Of a stretch of DNA of 6,787 nt, positions 6,738-6,787 are shown one piece after another. The notes under the pieces are model-generated. The model did no database searches, was not told where the DNA came from, and worked only from the letters and a program-made list of their open reading frames with translations. Source of the DNA: an uncultured Succinatimonas sp. Its GTDB lineage: Bacteria; Pseudomonadota; Gammaproteobacteria; Enterobacterales; Succinivibrionaceae. The DNA is taken from positions 1-6,787 of the forward strand of contig CAJKNC010000085.1 of assembly GCA_905201175.1 (NCBI GenBank), read 5' to 3'. Position 1 is the stretch's first letter, and each line of letters starts with the position of its first letter. A program made the translations under genes and the position numbers.

Positions 6738-6785
6738 ATGAACCCCATTATTGATCACATGATTGATAATGGGGTTTTGTTATGA
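6738..6785 (+). CDS. Possible 15-codon leader ORF over the edge hairpin
   Basis: The frame ATG...TGA encodes MNPIIDHMIDNGVLL. It is preceded by AAGGA (6727-6731) at a six-base spacing. Its TGA overlaps another ATG (6782-6784) that is followed by AAA at the window end, the ATGA arrangement typical of translational coupling. Almost the entire ORF lies in the stem of the 6741-6776 hairpin. However, the AAGGA is also antisense to iclR codons, so it may be fortuitous. The ORF is short and unrecognised, and I give it low weight. Confidence 0.15.
   Translation: MNPIIDHMIDNGVLL
6741..6776. repeat. 36-base imperfect palindrome/hairpin at the right edge
   Basis: The arms are 6741-6757 and 6760-6776. 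Eleven outer pairs (AACCCCATTAT/ATAATGGGGTT) are perfect, two inner pairs are T-G and G-T (wobble pairs in RNA), and four more pairs follow. On the plus strand it ends in TTTTGTT, so it could terminate or attenuate plus-strand transcripts. It could equally be a subterminal hairpin of a mobile element such as an IS200/IS605 relative, given that iclR breaks off only 5-8 bases away. The window ends too soon to decide. Confidence 0.7.
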
Positions 6786-6787
6786 AA

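Noticed and set aside
6725..6748. Minus-strand ATG at 6748 as the true iclR start
   Set aside because: Its frame reads M-G-F-I-L-D-P and then stops at TGA. It is offset by one base from the iclR frame, and no ribosome site is seen.
1..6787. CRISPR array, riboswitch, toxin-antitoxin or defence system
   Set aside because: No regularly spaced repeats, no recognisable riboswitch-like leader and no paired small ORFs or defence-type domains were found on either strand.

Overview
The window looks like an A+T-rich Gram-negative chromosome, most likely a gammaproteobacterium. An lptG gene (inner-membrane LPS transport) shows an LPS outer membrane, and its protein reads very close to the enterobacterial family member. 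The tRNA-Leu(CAA) gene encodes its own 3' CCA. High A+T content together with transport and sugar genes of anaerobe-like type would fit a gut or rumen lineage such as Succinivibrionaceae. That placement is inference, not read from a marker gene.

Layout from left to right: (1) a lone galactose mutarotase gene (galM, + strand) with a LacI/GalR-type palindrome in its promoter region; (2) two hairpin terminators, the second of them bidirectional, closing galM and the convergent gene; (3) an AGCS-family sodium:alanine/glycine symporter on the minus strand, with a candidate promoter whose -35 box lies in an inverted repeat; (4) a MATE-family multidrug exporter on the minus strand; (5) a tRNA-Leu(CAA) gene on the plus strand behind a near-consensus promoter; (6) a 275-base non-coding gap rich in small inverted repeats; (7) lptG on the minus strand with its own candidate promoter and no lptF beside it; (8) an IclR-family regulator gene on the minus strand that has lost its extreme 5' end. 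The reading frame of (8) is closed by TAG right beside a 36-bp imperfect palindrome at the right edge.

The genes do not form one pathway. galM feeds alpha-galactose or alpha-glucose into sugar catabolism, AGCS imports small neutral amino acids, MATE exports drugs or metabolites, and LptG is part of the essential LPS export machine. Each appears to be its own transcription unit, apart from possible AGCS read-through from MATE, where no clear terminator is seen. Most of the window is ordinary housekeeping and transport content. The part most worth a second look is the right edge, where the broken iclR meets a long hairpin; this could be the end of a mobile element or a regulatory leader for a gene outside the window. 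I do not see convincing evidence for a new biological system inside these bases.
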